From positions 144,729-208,728 of the forward strand of contig PKTB01000007.1 of assembly GCA_002869385.1 (NCBI GenBank): 64,000 nucleotides of DNA, written 5' to 3'. A program made the translations under genes and the position numbers. Origin of the DNA: Marinilabiliales bacterium. GTDB taxonomy: Bacteria; Bacteroidota; Bacteroidia; Bacteroidales; ML635J-15. Shown piece after piece: positions 49,146 through 61,345 of the stretch (position 1 is the first letter of the stretch; every line of letters starts with the position of its first letter). The notes beneath the pieces were generated by a model that saw nothing but the letters and a program-made list of their open reading frames with translations, ran no database searches and was not told where the DNA came from.

Positions 49146-50864
49146 TTGAAAGTATCCAAATATAAATATAGTTTAGTAGTATCGGTCTTCCTGATTGTTG
49201 TTTTTGCTTTGTTTAAATCATTGTCTTATGTAGAAAATGAAGGCTTTAATCCAACTGATGAAGGTGTGGTTTTAGCACAGTCATGGCGTTTGATAAATGG
49301 TGAGATTCCTCATGAAGATTTTATATCAATTCGCCCTGCAGTAAGTGGATATCTACATACAATTAGTTTTTTACTCCCCTGAAGTTTAGTGACAAATGCA
49401 AGATGGTTCGTTCTATTACAGTTCTTTATCATTGCAGCTGTTTTGAGTACATTGTTTTTTAAGATTCAATCGTAGTATAGAGAAAAAGAGAAGAGTATAA
49501 TATTTTTTATTGCTTTATTAATTTCGGGTTTTACTATTAGTGTATTTAACTATAATTTGTATTCCTGGACGACAATTGATGCGGTGTTCTGGACAATATT
49601 AGCACTGCCATTACTTTATTCTAAGAATAAGTGGAAAAATAGTCTTGCATTAGTATTTATTTCGTTAGCAGCATTATCCCGACAGACTTTTGGGATTATT
49701 GTTATCCTGGCTTATTTGTATGTCGTAATCAATAACAGACGAAGCTTTGTTAAATATATTCCTGTTTTTGCTATTGGTGCTATACCATTTTTGCTTTATG
49801 CACTAATGCTATTTTGGACGGGTTCATTTAATGAGTTTTTACATCAAATGACAGGTCGAACAGAGTTTGTTCAAACTGCTGTTATTCAATTTGCAAAAAA
49901 GTTTGTTGTAAACTATAACACTCCATTGAATATCATTACCATGATTGTTGCAGTTGTATTGTATTTAAAACGCAAAAGCGGAATTATTGATAGATTCAAA
50001 AATAAATCTTTACATACTTTATTTGCGATAATTTATTTCTTTGTTTCATTTTCCCTGATTATTCATCATTTTATAAAGCCGCAGATGGATATTTATAGTT
50101 TGCCATTTAGTTTTTTCTATATGACAATCTTTTTTGGAATTTTGCATTTTATTCTACTGCCCAGACATATAAATACACGTAAATTAGTGTTTTATGTTCT
50201 TGTTATATCATGGGTTTCTGCTATATCTCTTGGTGATAACTCACCTGTTTTTGCTACAGGGATTTTGTTTATATCACTTATTGTAATGTGTATTGATGTT
50301 TTGGTAAGTATTGAAGTTCCAAAGATTAATCTTCTTATGAATAAATGGTCTTTGTTGGTTTATTCGATTGTTGTATTTGTTTTTGGAATATACGGACAAG
50401 CCAATGTAAATTATCGGGATCTAGGTAAGGATAAACTTATTTTAGGTTTAAATAGTTCGTCTGATGAGTTTGGTAATATCAGGGCAAATAAGTTTATTGT
50501 AGGATATTATCAGGAGCTGGCTGGTATTTATAATTCACTTGATGGATCTAAAAACAACACGATTGTTTTTCCTCATAATGCAATGTTTTATCCACTTATG
50601 CAAACAAAGAATCCTGCACCTTTAGATTGGTTGATTGCAAATGAATATATAGGGCAGGAGGATAGAATTAAAGCAGATTTTAAAAGAATTATTGAATCTC
50701 CACGTGACTTATATATTATTGTTGACAAGGTTGACGTCCGGATTATTAGAGATGGCATATCAGCAAGAGAATATGAAAATGATCTGATTTATAATTTGAT
50801 TATTGAAAATTGTAGTTTGATGGATGTAGAATCAGATTATTTTGCTGTTTATAAAACAAGGTAG
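49146..50864 (+). pseudogene. Polytopic membrane glycosyltransferase-like protein with two in-frame stops
   Basis: 572 codons from TTG 49146 (no ATG fits; an ATG-to-TTG change is possible). One N-terminal helix leads into a PTDEGVVLAQSWRLINGEIP segment, the acidic first-loop signature of GT39/GT83-like lipid-linked sugar transferases. About ten more helices and a soluble C-terminal part follow. TGA at 49380-49382 (codon 79) and TAG at 49473-49475 (codon 110) break it, and the frame stays open on both sides. It probably transferred sugars from a polyprenyl carrier on the outer face of the inner membrane. Confidence 0.65.
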
Positions 50865-50875
50865 TTACAAACCTA

Positions 50876-50916
50876 CTCATAAAAAAACGCCCCTTACAAA
50901 GGAGCGCTTCTTTAAA
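50876..50916. terminator. Imperfect terminator between the membrane gene and serC
   Basis: ACGCCCCTT and AAGGAGCG form a stem around ACA with one mismatch, with A and T runs on either side. It would serve both converging genes. Confidence 0.5.
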
Positions 50917-50929
50917 TTTTATTTATCAA

Positions 50930-52000
50930 CTAAGCGTGTTTTTCTTCGAATTCTTTCATTGCAGCAACAAGTACTTGAACATCTTCCATTGTTGATGCAT
51001 TGTAAGTAGAAGCTCTAAATCCGCCAACAGATCTGTGACCTTTGATTCCGATACAGTTTTTAGATGCAGCAAAACTAATAAACTCAGCTTCCAGTTCTTT
51101 ATATTGATCTTCCATAACAAAAACAATATTCATTCTTGAACGGTCTTCTTTAGCAACAGTTCCTTTAAACATTTTGCTTTCGTAAATAGCTCCATATAGA
51201 AGGTTTGCTCTATCATCAGCAAGTTTGTCCATTGCTTTTAATCCACCCATTTCTTTAACCCAATTAAAAGTTTCACGAATAGCGAAAATATTAATACATG
51301 GAGGTGTGTTAAACATTGATTCTTTCTCAACATGAGTAGAATATTTTAGCATTGTTGGGATTGGACGATCAACAACTTTATCTAAGAAATCATTTTTTAT
51401 AATAACAAATGTAGCACCTGCAGGACCAATATTCTTTTGTGCTCCACCATAAATCATTGCATACTTAGAAATATCAACCGGACGGCTTAAAATATCAGAT
51501 GACATATCAGCGATAAGAGGAGCGTCAAAATCCATATCTTCAAGGATCTCTGTGCCGCTAATTGTGTTATTTGTTGTGATATTAACATAATCAACATCTG
51601 CAGGCACATTCAAATCTTTAGGTATATAAGTAAAACCTTTATCTTTTGAAGATACTTCAACAACTTCGCCCCACATTTTTGCTTCTTTGATTGCTTTTGT
51701 TGACCAGGTTCCTGTGTTTAGGTAGAAAGCTTTTTTATTCATGAAGTTGTAAGGAATCATGCAAAATTGCATACTAGCTCCACCACCTAAGAATAAAATA
51801 GAATAATTTTCAGGGATGTCTAGTACTTCATGGAATAAAGCTACTGTTTCGTCAATAACTTTTTGAAAATCTTTACTTCTGTGAGAAACTTCGAGAATTG
51901 ATTGTCCTGAGTTTTCAAGCTCAAGGATTGCCTTGGAAGTGTTTTCAAGTGTTCTGTCTGATAACTTACAAGGACCCGCGTTAAAAATGTGCTTTCTCAT
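50930..52000 (-). CDS. serC: Phosphoserine aminotransferase
   Basis: 356 aa, class V aminotransferase (PLP). The N-terminal [13 protein letters not shown], substrate-binding [15 protein letters not shown], and the PLP Lys in [12 protein letters not shown] (about residue 190) mark Ser[16 protein letters not shown] at the C-terminus is also family-specific. It converts 3-phosphohydroxypyruvate to phosphoserine in serine biosynthesis, and also acts in pyridoxal phosphate synthesis in some bacteria. Confidence 0.95.
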   Translation of the reverse strand: MRKHIFNAGPCKLSDRTLENTSKAILELENSGQSILEVSHRSKDFQKVIDETVALFHEVLDIPENYSILFLGGGASMQFCMIPYNFMNKKAFYLNTGTWSTKAIKEAKMWGEVVEVSSKDKGFTYIPKDLNVPADVDYVNITTNNTISGTEILEDMDFDAPLIADMSSDILSRPVDISKYAMIYGGAQKNIGPAGATFVIIKNDFLDKVVDRPIPTMLKYSTHVEKESMFNTPPCINIFAIRETFNWVKEMGGLKAMDKLADDRANLLYGAIYESKMFKGTVAKEDRSRMNIVFVMEDQYKELEAEFISFAASKNCIGIKGHRSVGGFRASTYNASTMEDVQVLVAAMKEFEEKHA

Positions 52001-52137
52001 AATGTGTTTTATTATTGAATTAATTAATAGATTCTTACCGTAACAAATGTAATAAACAATTTTGAATTATGTATTAATGAATAAATGATGTACAACATAA
52101 AAGTTATACATCATTTATAAATGTTTTAAAAAGGGTT

Positions 52138-53871
52138 TTATTTTTTGATAAATCTTTTTACGGAATTCTTATTGCTATCAGGACTTTTTAACTCCATCAA
52201 GTCTTCTTGTGTTCTCATAAGTAGATTATGAATTTGTTCTTTTTTAGCTTGATCAACTCTTAATTGAGACATTAATGCCGGATCGATATTGTAAGTTTCT
52301 GATTTTACCGGAGTGTCGTACGAATATCTAGCCAAAGCGACCCAATTAAAACGGAAGTTTTCTACACCATTTACTGATAAAGTAAAACCTTTGTCGTTTT
52401 GCGAGCTAATATAGAAATTTGATACTGGACTGTTTGGTGTAATATTTACAACGGGTGTTTCACCTTTAAAGTCTTGAGAATATTCAACATATATTTCGGT
52501 TCCATTAATCTCAGCTATACCAAAATCACTAATTTGAGAAACAGAGTTTTCAATTTTTTCTTCGATTTCAACAATGCTTTTTCTGTTGTGCTGCACTCCA
52601 CTAATGCTTAAAGTTGATAATGCATAAATATCGATGCCACTAAAGGAGTTGTCCTGAATATAATCAGGAGTTTCGTCTAGAATAAATCCCATATGCATGT
52701 TATAACGGGTTTTTTGTTCCTTACCTGCAATTAGTTCATCACTTTCAAGATTATATTTATAAAAAGCAGGTTTCATTTGTTCAATTTCAGACATTAAAAA
52801 ATCTGATATTTCTTCATCAGTATATGTAATGTCTCGTTTTAATTCTCTACGAGATGCCTGTACAGCATTGTAGTAATACAGATAATACCATTCAATACCT
52901 GCAGTACCAAGATATCCATATTGTCCATTGTCTGAAGCTATAGTAATTTCGCCGGCAACATTGTTAAATAGAACATTGTTTCCATAAGTGCCTCCAGCTC
53001 CTGACATAAATTGAACTGAGCCAACAGCAAGCATTGCTGGGTTTAGAGGGCTTTGACTTCCTGAGGCAAACTGTGCTGCTTGTGAGGAGGCACTGCTGGT
53101 TTCAGCAAATATACCCGGATATGTTTGAGACATAAAATATCCGCCAAATCCATTTCCTGTTCAAGAAGAGAGACCATAAATTCCGTAGCTTGAACCAGCA
53201 GTGCTATTTGAACTTGTTTCACCCCAAATACCAACTCCAAGTCCTGTTCCGTCATGATATCCGGAAACACCGCTAGGTAGGTCAGAACATGTTAAACTCG
53301 AATTAGAGATAGCTTGTATTACTCCGTAAGGGTTTGATGTATTTGTAATCTCGGCATATATACCTACACCATATTGAGAGTTCAAAACATCGATAGCAGA
53401 TGAAGGCGATGGTGTTGTTCCTTTATTAGAGATTACATTCAATGCAGCATCACTTGTACCTCCACTAGGTAGAGTAATTTCTACAGAACCATCGGAAGCT
53501 GTTATTGCTCTGCCTGCTCCGGCAGTTTCACAATCGTAAGCTTCATCAAGGGTCACACAACCTGTTGCAGCACCGCCGCCAGAGCCAACAAGTACCCATT
53601 CAGTTCCATCCCAATAATAGAAACCTGTATCGAGACTACCACTTTCATTATAAACTAGCAATCCAGTTGCCGGATTATTTACCGGACTTGTATTGTTATC
53701 AACGGAAAATAGTTCTACTCTCGGAATTAATAATCCTTTATCGGATGAAACCAAATCTAAAAGTGCTGATGCATCAGGAGTTGTTGTCCCAATTCCAACA
53801 TTGTCCTGTGCTTGTATAGTTAAAACACTGATTGTAATAACTAATAAACTCAAAAAAACTCTCTTAATCAT
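52138..53871 (-). pseudogene. Exported tail-fibre-like protein with an S74-like C-terminal chaperone, one in-frame stop
   Basis: 577 codons from ATG 53871: signal peptide (MIKRVFLSLLVITISVLTIQ), the repeated Bacteroidota segment VGIGTTTPDASALLDL followed by GLLIPRV, a Gly-rich fibre-like middle, and a C-terminus with ASRRELKRDITY, the opening of a Peptidase_S74 intramolecular chaperone. TGA at 53161-53163 (codon 237) sits in YGLSS-stop-TGNGFGGYF, and the next segment repeats the same glycine-rich pattern. Possibly a self-processing trimeric surface fibre; receptor unknown. Confidence 0.7.
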
Positions 53872-53910
53872 ATTCTTACAAATTAGGTTTGAAATATTTC
53901 CTTTAAATGT

Positions 53911-56900
53911 TTATTGTTTAATAACTTTCTTGAAACTATAATTGTTGTTATCTTCTATTCTTAGCATATACATTCCTGATGGGAGATTTTTATCTATATT
54001 AAGAAGTATAGTTTGAGTGCCAGGTATTACCTCTCTTTTGCTAATTGGTATTGATATTAATTTGCTAGTAAGGTCGTACAAGCGAACCTCTATCATACTG
54101 TTTTTATCTGAAGTATATTCGAGATATAATTCATTACTAAAAGGAACAGGATAAATAAAAGAATTCTCGATATTTTCTTCAAGAATGGAAGAAGAGAAAT
54201 CTACAGTTAATTCAACCGGAATAGTAATGCTGGTGCTTGCATCAGAAATAATAAGATTTGCATAATAAACACCTTCAGCCATTTCGGTTGTGTTATAGTT
54301 AAGACTTAATTCATAGTCAGAATCATATGTAATCATCCCTTCTAATGGAGTAACATTTAGCCAAAATGAGCTTTGATTTGCCAGCTCAATTTCGCTTGTT
54401 ACTTCGTGTGGGTCTGAACCGTAGGTGTCACCTGTAATTGTGCAATTAAATACTGATGTTAATCCGGTATAGGATTCATCAAATGTCAAATTAACACTAC
54501 ATGTCGCAGTTTCGCCTTCATGAATTTGACCCCAAGTCTCTGTTGTAGTCCAGATTAGGTTAGCACCAGCGCCAGTAGCATTGTTTGAGTTTAATGTTCC
54601 GGATGGTCCAACTAAATCGCTTTAACTGTTTATAGTAACTTCTTCTCCAAATTCAATTGAAAGGTTTTTAATCCATTCCATATCGGGAGACTCTGCATTA
54701 AGAGTAAATGTAACATCATAAGTCATTCCTGGTTCAAAATATGCTAAGTCAGCTTCAATACTTGTTCCATCAATGCTTTTTGATTTGAACTCTACAGGTT
54801 GAATCTCAACTTCGAATTCGCATACTCCTCCACCAATATTAGAAATAATTAATGGGTCGCTGTCCTCTTCATTTGTGTTCATTGTTTTGTAAATGTCAGA
54901 GACTTCACAACTTAAAATAGGAGGTATGTTGTTTACAGCAGGAAATACAATATTATCAATCCATGCAGCATCAGAACCGCTACTCATAGTGTAATCTTTT
55001 CTATATCTCCAGGTAAATGTGTGTTCTCCAAGTGCGACAGGGCAAGTGTATTCATCCCATCCGACCTCACCAGATAAGCTAAGTTTTACCACATCATCGA
55101 TTAAAAATTCGAAAAAGTCGTAATAGTTTTCACTTGAAACTTTTCTGGCAAATGAAATTTCACCATCTGCGACTACATACATATAAATTTCCAATTCTGA
55201 TGAGCCGTCATCTCCAATTTCACCTGATTTTAGACTATATGTTCCTTCATAAACTTCATCTGTAACAATATACCATGGAACATCGCCAGGCTGTGTCCAT
55301 TCAAAAGTTTCCAGACCACCAGATTCAAAATTTTCAATTAATATCCCAATTATTAAATAACAGGTAGCATCAGTATTTAAACCATTGTCTGCAACGGTAT
55401 TAAGGTTTAGTTCAACTAAGTGAGCCATATCACATCCTGGATCAACAGATATGTTATATGTTAGTGGTGTGCTGTTGCCTGCGGAAAGTGATGCAATATC
55501 CTGTGGAGCAGTATTAATTGTAACCATTGGGTCAGCTGAACTTAAAGTAGCAGTAATGTTAGTAGCACCAACAAGCCCAATGTTTTGCAAATTAAATATT
55601 ACATCAGCAGTTTCTCCTGGGTCCAGACAGCCATTGTCACCATCATTTACACTTGTGCTAGTAACTGTTAAAATAGCTGTATTAATTGTTACATATACAT
55701 CCTGATTTGATTCATAACCATTGTCACCTGTAATATTAAGATTTACAAGAGCCTCGTGTTGATTTGGAACACTGCTGGTAGTGCTTAAGTTAATTAAAGC
55801 ATTTTCAGTTTGGTCTGGCTCGAGTGAAGTGATATTATCGATAGTTGTATTTAAACTAATATAAGGATCGTATGATGATGCAGTGATAACTAAATTGTGG
55901 ACATCTGAACCTCCATTGTTCGTAATCGGAATATAAATGTCTGCAGTTTCATCAGGAGCAAGAATATTATCATTTCCATCGTCAACACTTGTTTCACCTA
56001 ATAAAATATTTGGAGCATATGCTGTAAAAGTATAAATATACTCCCATGTGTCTTGATCTGATTCAACAGTAAAAGTTATTTGAAAAGTATAGTTGTCAGG
56101 TATATCTGAAGCAACATCAAATGTAAAAGCATCATCTAGGAATTCTTCCCCTAAAGGTGCAAGATCAGGACAGGACTCTGTTCCATCTGTTATTGTAATA
56201 TATGGGTCAGTAGTAGCTGCACTAATAGTGATTCCTGTAACAGACCCAACCATTGGGTTATTTGCTGTCATATCAATTGTTGCAGTTTCAGCATATTCAA
56301 TAACTAGATCATCCGGTGTTGAAACTTCATAAGACAAAATAAGTCCATCTGTTGCAAATGTGAAAGAAGCTTTATCGATTATTCCATTATTGTCCTTGAC
56401 TTTAAAATGGAATTCCTCAGCTAAATATTCATGAGTTGGATATCCTGTTAATAGCCCTTCTGATGATATTTCAAATTCATCAGGAATCGAATATGGTACT
56501 AGTGTGTATTTAAACCCATCAGTAACATCATTTGGATCATCGAATGCAAGTCTTTGATAGTTTATTTCATCGCCATTAGAGACTCCACAGACATAATAAT
56601 CTTGATTTGTCATTGCAGAGTTTTCATAAATAAATTCAATTTGGCCGTCATCATACAAGGTCATAGCAAAATCTATTTGTGAATTATTCCAGATTATTGT
56701 TTTGTAATCTGCTCCAGAAAGGCTTGTCATTGTTGAAGTAAGGTCAGCGTCAAAGAAAGGAGCTATTGACTTTGTATGCATAAAGACTGTTGCATCATGA
56801 TAGTTGTAATATGGTAAGTAATCATCAAAGCCATTTTTGAAGACAACTAATCCAGTATTGCTAATATAGATGGTATTATAAGTTTCGCCATAATAAGTAA

Positions 56901-58521
56901 AATCAAAACCAAGAGGAACAGCAAAGAAACCACTTCCACTTAAGCTTGTGCCTCCTGATGGAAAAGCATCTATTGATTCGCTTAAGTCGAAATCCATATC
57001 AAAGCTCCAAGTATATGGCTCTGTTCCACCAGTAGCATTTAGTTGTTTAGAAAACGGACTGAACATAGCACCACTTGAGAGGGCTGTTGTAGTTATTTCA
57101 ACAGGATTGTAGTTTTCAGAACTCACTATGCTCATTGATGTAATTCCATTTTGTATTATTGTTTGTGCAGGGCTACTGCATACTGTCTCTACAGGAGAGC
57201 CGGTACTGTAATTTATTATTGAAAAAGTATTTATTGTGCCGCTTCCCAAACTATCATTATCATCTTCAAATACCTGTATGAAGTATTTAGCTTCTTGTCC
57301 GGGTTCAATAAAGTTAAGTAATGGGGTTATGTCTAATCCAAACTCTATAGTTTTATCGCTTTCATCTTCTCCTCCAGTCATATATCTATCACCTCCCTGA
57401 TAATCAAATATTGGTAGATCAATCACATATTCAGGCATTGTCGCTGAAGTATTTGTTGATATTCCAGCAAAAACTTTAATACGTTTCCTGTTTGTGTATG
57501 TTATTGAAACCTTTGCTGTAAGTTGTGGTTCATAAGTTGGATTTACTGTCATCACATGTGTAACATCATGCCAGAAAGCTCCTTCGGCTATTGCTTTATA
57601 CATTATATAACAGAAACCACCATCAGCCCAATCTGGTCCTCCGCTATAAGTATTACACATTTTAATTCCTCCTATTTCCCAGTCTGCCATAGTTACTTGG
57701 GCATCTCCTGTAATGTCTATATCGTTAGTGTAATATCCATCACCGTTATAGTCATATCTGATAGAATCGTTAAAACCAAGAATTGCCATTGAGTGAGATG
57801 TGCTGGCAGTTAAATCGGTAATAACTTGTTTGCCTGCCTCTTCTGTTCCTGCAGGAAGTGTTGCATCAGGATATGTAACTGTTGAATAAAATATTGCACA
57901 CCCACCATCATCGTCACCATTTAAATGGTCATTCATCCAGTTTTTTAATATTTCCATTCCATCAGCATCACCAACTTCGATTTTATATGCATGGTCAATT
58001 CTGTTATGCATTGCTGCGTAGTACATGTCATAACCGTCGCACCATCTTAAGTTTCCACCATAATCGATAGTACCTCCATACTCTTCTTGGTTTGGCGTTC
58101 CAGCTGTTCGTAATACTTCTAAAGTATGATAATAACTAACACCACTTCCACCCCAATCGCCTGCATCCCAGTTATATACAAAACCTGTTGGATAAAGATT
58201 TGCATTTGTATTGGCCTGAAGATCACGAGCAGCATTCATTTCGTATGTAAAACAAATCCCTGTTGATGAGGCTTGACCACAACTCATACCTGCTTGTACG
58301 AACATATCACTGAAATGCTCAGATTGTGAATTATCAACCATATATGGAATAGATTTATTCTTATATGAATCGGGTAAAACAAGTGAGGGAAGACTTAAAA
58401 GAAGTTCTTGGTCTTTCAAACTTAAAGGTTGTGGTTGTGTTGATTTTGTTTGTGCAAATACACTAACACTTAAAATCAATAGAATTATTATTGAGCAAGA
58501 TGCTTTGTAAATATGTCTCAT
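53911..58521 (-). pseudogene. Papain-like C1 peptidase with CARDB/jelly-roll domains and T9SS sorting, one in-frame stop
   Basis: 1536 codons from ATG 58521: signal peptide (MRHIYKASCSIIILLILSVS), then a C1A domain with catalytic Cys in GMSCGQASS, His in STSHSMAILGF and Asn in CNTYSGGPDW (about residues 80-310). CARDB-like domains, a jelly-roll domain closely like that of the C25 peptidase (NFESG...YEGTYSLKSG) and a T9SS type A sorting tail follow. TAA at 54622-54624 (codon 1300) falls between the jelly-roll/Ig part and the sorting domain. As written the enzyme could be translated but would lack its T9SS anchor. Confidence 0.82.
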
Positions 58522-58641
58522 AATACTAGAATTAAAATCAAAGGAAAGTTACGCAATTATTTTATAATACTCAAGAAATGAGTTGAAAAAAATCCCCTCG
58601 AATAATAATTCGGTATTAAGATACAGAATATGTATATAAAC

Positions 58642-59133
58642 CTATTTGATGTTCTTTGGTGTAAAGTACTTTAAAATCTTTCCTGTGTCAGGTTCTATAT
58701 CAGCCCATTTATATAGATCTAGACTGATGTTAATTACTGCACAAGTTGGAACATCTTCCATGATTTCACCTGTTAAGAGGTTTGCGAATCCAGTTGTTCC
58801 TGGATTGTGGCTTATAACAAAAATATGGTTAATTTTTGGATTCTGGTCTAATAGAACTTCGATGTACTCTGAAATGCTACATAGATACAATTCATCGACA
58901 TACTCAATTTTATCGATAGGGTAATTTGTCTTTTCTGCAAAAATCTCAGCTGTTCTTGCCGCTCTAACTGCCGGACTAGAAATTATTAGATCCGGTTTTG
59001 GAAGGTTTGCAGCAACATATTCTCCCATGATAGGAGCATCACGTTCTCCTCTTTCATTTAGATGTCTGTCAAAGTCATACAAATCGTTGTCCCAGTCAGA
59101 TTTGGCATGACGAATTAAAGTTAAAAGTTTCAT
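58642..59133 (-). CDS. sixA: Phosphohistidine phosphatase SixA family
   Basis: 163 aa, histidine phosphatase fold: LIRHAKSDW with the catalytic His, RHLNERGERDAP, and the second His in VISHNPGTTGFANL. SixA-type enzymes remove phosphate from phosphohistidine on HPt domains of two-component systems. A single-domain protein with no signal peptide. Substrate in this organism unknown. Confidence 0.9.
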   Translation of the reverse strand: MKLLTLIRHAKSDWDNDLYDFDRHLNERGERDAPIMGEYVAANLPKPDLIISSPAVRAARTAEIFAEKTNYPIDKIEYVDELYLCSISEYIEVLLDQNPKINHIFVISHNPGTTGFANLLTGEIMEDVPTCAVINISLDLYKWADIEPDTGKILKYFTPKNIK

Positions 59134-59231
59134 TAGATTTTAAAATATATATAATGCAATCGAATATTTAAATATCTATTTAATATGCAATTTAGAAAAT
59201 TATTTAATATCAAGCTTATTTTTTTAACATT

Positions 59232-61265
59232 TTATGAAACAGTTGAGCCATTTGCACTTAAAGATTCAGGACTTATAAATTTTAAAGACCCATCTGTATC
59301 CTCAGCCATTAATACCATACCTTGAGACTCTATTCCTCTTAGCTTTCTATGTGCAAGGTTAACTAGTACACATACTTGTTTGCCAATGATATCTTCAGGT
59401 TTATAATATTTTGCGATTCCAGAAACAATAGTTCTTTTGTCAATTCCAGTATCTATTAATAGCTTAATGAGCTTATCTGTTTTAGTGACTTTTTCAGCTT
59501 CAAGTATTGTAGCAATTCTAATATCTTGTTTTACAAAGTCTTCGTATGTTATTATATCTTTTTGCGGTTCAACTTGAGTACTCTGAGCTATGTTCATTTC
59601 TTTTGTTTTATTAAGTTTTTCAATTTGTGCATCAATTGCGTCATCTTCAATTCTTTCGAAAAGAAGACTTGTCTTATTTATTTGATGTCCCGGTTTTACA
59701 AGTTCAAAATTATTTGTTTCTTCCCATTCCGGTTTGCTAATATTTAACATGTTGACCAGTTTTGTAGTTGTAAATGGTAGAAATGGTTCTGCCAGAACAG
59801 CAGAGAGAGCACAAAGTTGAATTGAATAATAAAGAATTGTTTTAACTCTATCTTCGTCAGTTTTAATTAGTTTCCAAGGTTCGGTATCTGCCAGATATTT
59901 ATTACCTAATCTTGTAATATTCATGGCATTTTTCAATGCTTCTCTAAATTTATAATTCTCTAAATTATATTGTATATTTTCTTTTATTTTAGCAATTTCA
60001 GCTTTAATTTCTTTTTCATAGTCTGTTTCAGAACTAGGTTGAGGAACAATACCACCAAAATATTTATGAGTAAGTACTAATGCTCTATTGACAAAGTTGC
60101 CCATTATAGCAACAAGTTCGTTATTGTTTTTTGCCTGAAAATCTTTCCAGGTAAAATCATTATCTTTTGTTTCAGGAGCATTTGCACACAAAACATACCT
60201 TAGAACATCCTGTTTGCCCGGGAAATCTTCCAAATATTCGTGTAACCAAACAGCCCAATTTCGAGAAGTCGATATTTTATCGCCTTCGAGATTTAAAAAT
60301 TCATTTGATGGAACATTGTCTGGTAAAATATATGAACCTTCGTGGCGAAGCATAGAAGTGAAGATTATACAATGAAAAACAATATTGTCTTTTCCAATGA
60401 AATGAACTAGTTTTGAATCTTTATCTTTCCAATATTTTTCCCAATCAGGGGTTAATTCTTTTGTTGCTGATATATATCCAATAGGAGCATCAAACCAAAC
60501 ATATAAAACTTTATCTTTTGCTTCTTCAAGTGGAACAGGAACTCCCCAATTAAGGTCACGTGTTACAGCACGTGGGAATAATCCTGAATCCAGCCATGAT
60601 TTGCATTGCCCGTAAACATTTGGTTTCCATTCTTTATGTTCTTCAAGAATCCATTGTTTTAGTTCATCCTCATACTTGTCTAAATGTAAGAACCAATGCT
60701 TAGTTTCTTTTAAAATAGGTTTATTCCCACTAATTACAGAGCGAGGGTTTATCAATTCTTCAGCGCTAAGACTAGATCCGCATTTTTCGCATTGGTCGCC
60801 ATAAGCATCTTCAGCTCCACATTTTGGACATGTTCCCATAATGTATATATCTGCTAAGAACTGATTTTCAGCTTCGTCGTAATATTGTTTACTAGTCTTT
60901 TCTATGAACTCTCCCTTATCATATAATGTTGTAAAAAATTCAGAAGCAGTTTCGTGATGCGTTTTGTTACTAGTTCTGCTGTATATGTAGAAACTAATCC
61001 CAAAATCTTCGAAAGATTTTTTTATTATTGAATGATATCTGTCAACAATTACCTGAGGATTTACACCTTCTTTTTTAGCTTTTAGAGTGATGGGTACTCC
61101 ATGTTCATCAGAACCACCGATAAAAACAACATCTTCTTTTTTTAATCTTAAGTATCTTGCGTATATGTCGGCAGGAACATAAACTCCTGCTAAGTGACCT
61201 ACATGAACCGGTCCATTAGCGTATGGTAATGCTGATGTTACTGTATATCTTTTATAATCTTTCAT
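59232..61265 (-). CDS. metG: Methionyl-tRNA synthetase
   Basis: The start is set at ATG 61265 ([20 protein letters not shown]); the 14-codon extension upstream crosses the promoter. 677 aa, class I synthetase. The HIGH motif reads HVGH and KMSKS reads KISTS (residues ~340). A zinc knuckle with CPKCG...CEKCG lies in the insertion domain. A C-terminal tRNA-binding domain ([20 protein letters not shown]) is fused, as in many bacteria. It charges tRNA-Met. Confidence 0.96.
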   Translation of the reverse strand: MKDYKRYTVTSALPYANGPVHVGHLAGVYVPADIYARYLRLKKEDVVFIGGSDEHGVPITLKAKKEGVNPQVIVDRYHSIIKKSFEDFGISFYIYSRTSNKTHHETASEFFTTLYDKGEFIEKTSKQYYDEAENQFLADIYIMGTCPKCGAEDAYGDQCEKCGSSLSAEELINPRSVISGNKPILKETKHWFLHLDKYEDELKQWILEEHKEWKPNVYGQCKSWLDSGLFPRAVTRDLNWGVPVPLEEAKDKVLYVWFDAPIGYISATKELTPDWEKYWKDKDSKLVHFIGKDNIVFHCIIFTSMLRHEGSYILPDNVPSNEFLNLEGDKISTSRNWAVWLHEYLEDFPGKQDVLRYVLCANAPETKDNDFTWKDFQAKNNNELVAIMGNFVNRALVLTHKYFGGIVPQPSSETDYEKEIKAEIAKIKENIQYNLENYKFREALKNAMNITRLGNKYLADTEPWKLIKTDEDRVKTILYYSIQLCALSAVLAEPFLPFTTTKLVNMLNISKPEWEETNNFELVKPGHQINKTSLLFERIEDDAIDAQIEKLNKTKEMNIAQSTQVEPQKDIITYEDFVKQDIRIATILEAEKVTKTDKLIKLLIDTGIDKRTIVSGIAKYYKPEDIIGKQVCVLVNLAHRKLRGIESQGMVLMAEDTDGSLKFISPESLSANGSTVS

Positions 61266-61279
61266 AATAATATTTTTTG

Positions 61280-61308
61280 CAAAGATAAAAAAAGACCTAT
61301 GCTCCAAT
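61280..61308 (-). promoter_or_regulatory. Promoter of metG
   Basis: On the minus strand ATTG (61305-61308), a 17-bp spacer, then TATCTTTG (61280-61287). It sits 15 bp before the metG start and overlaps a hairpin. Confidence 0.6.
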
Positions 61309-61327
61309 ACAGAACAGAGGCCTTTTT
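61287..61327 (-). terminator. Terminator of the TonB receptor gene
   Basis: On the minus strand AGGCCT pairs with AGGTCT (one G-T pair) around a ~25-nt loop, followed by seven T. It overlaps the metG -33 region. Confidence 0.45.
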
Positions 61328-61345
61328 TTATTGTTTCTTATATGC

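Noticed and set aside
13933..54624. Genetic-code reassignment (one stop codon read as an amino acid).
   Set aside because: All three stop codons occur inside genes, and all three types also end intact genes; core genes contain none internally. A single reassigned codon cannot explain it.
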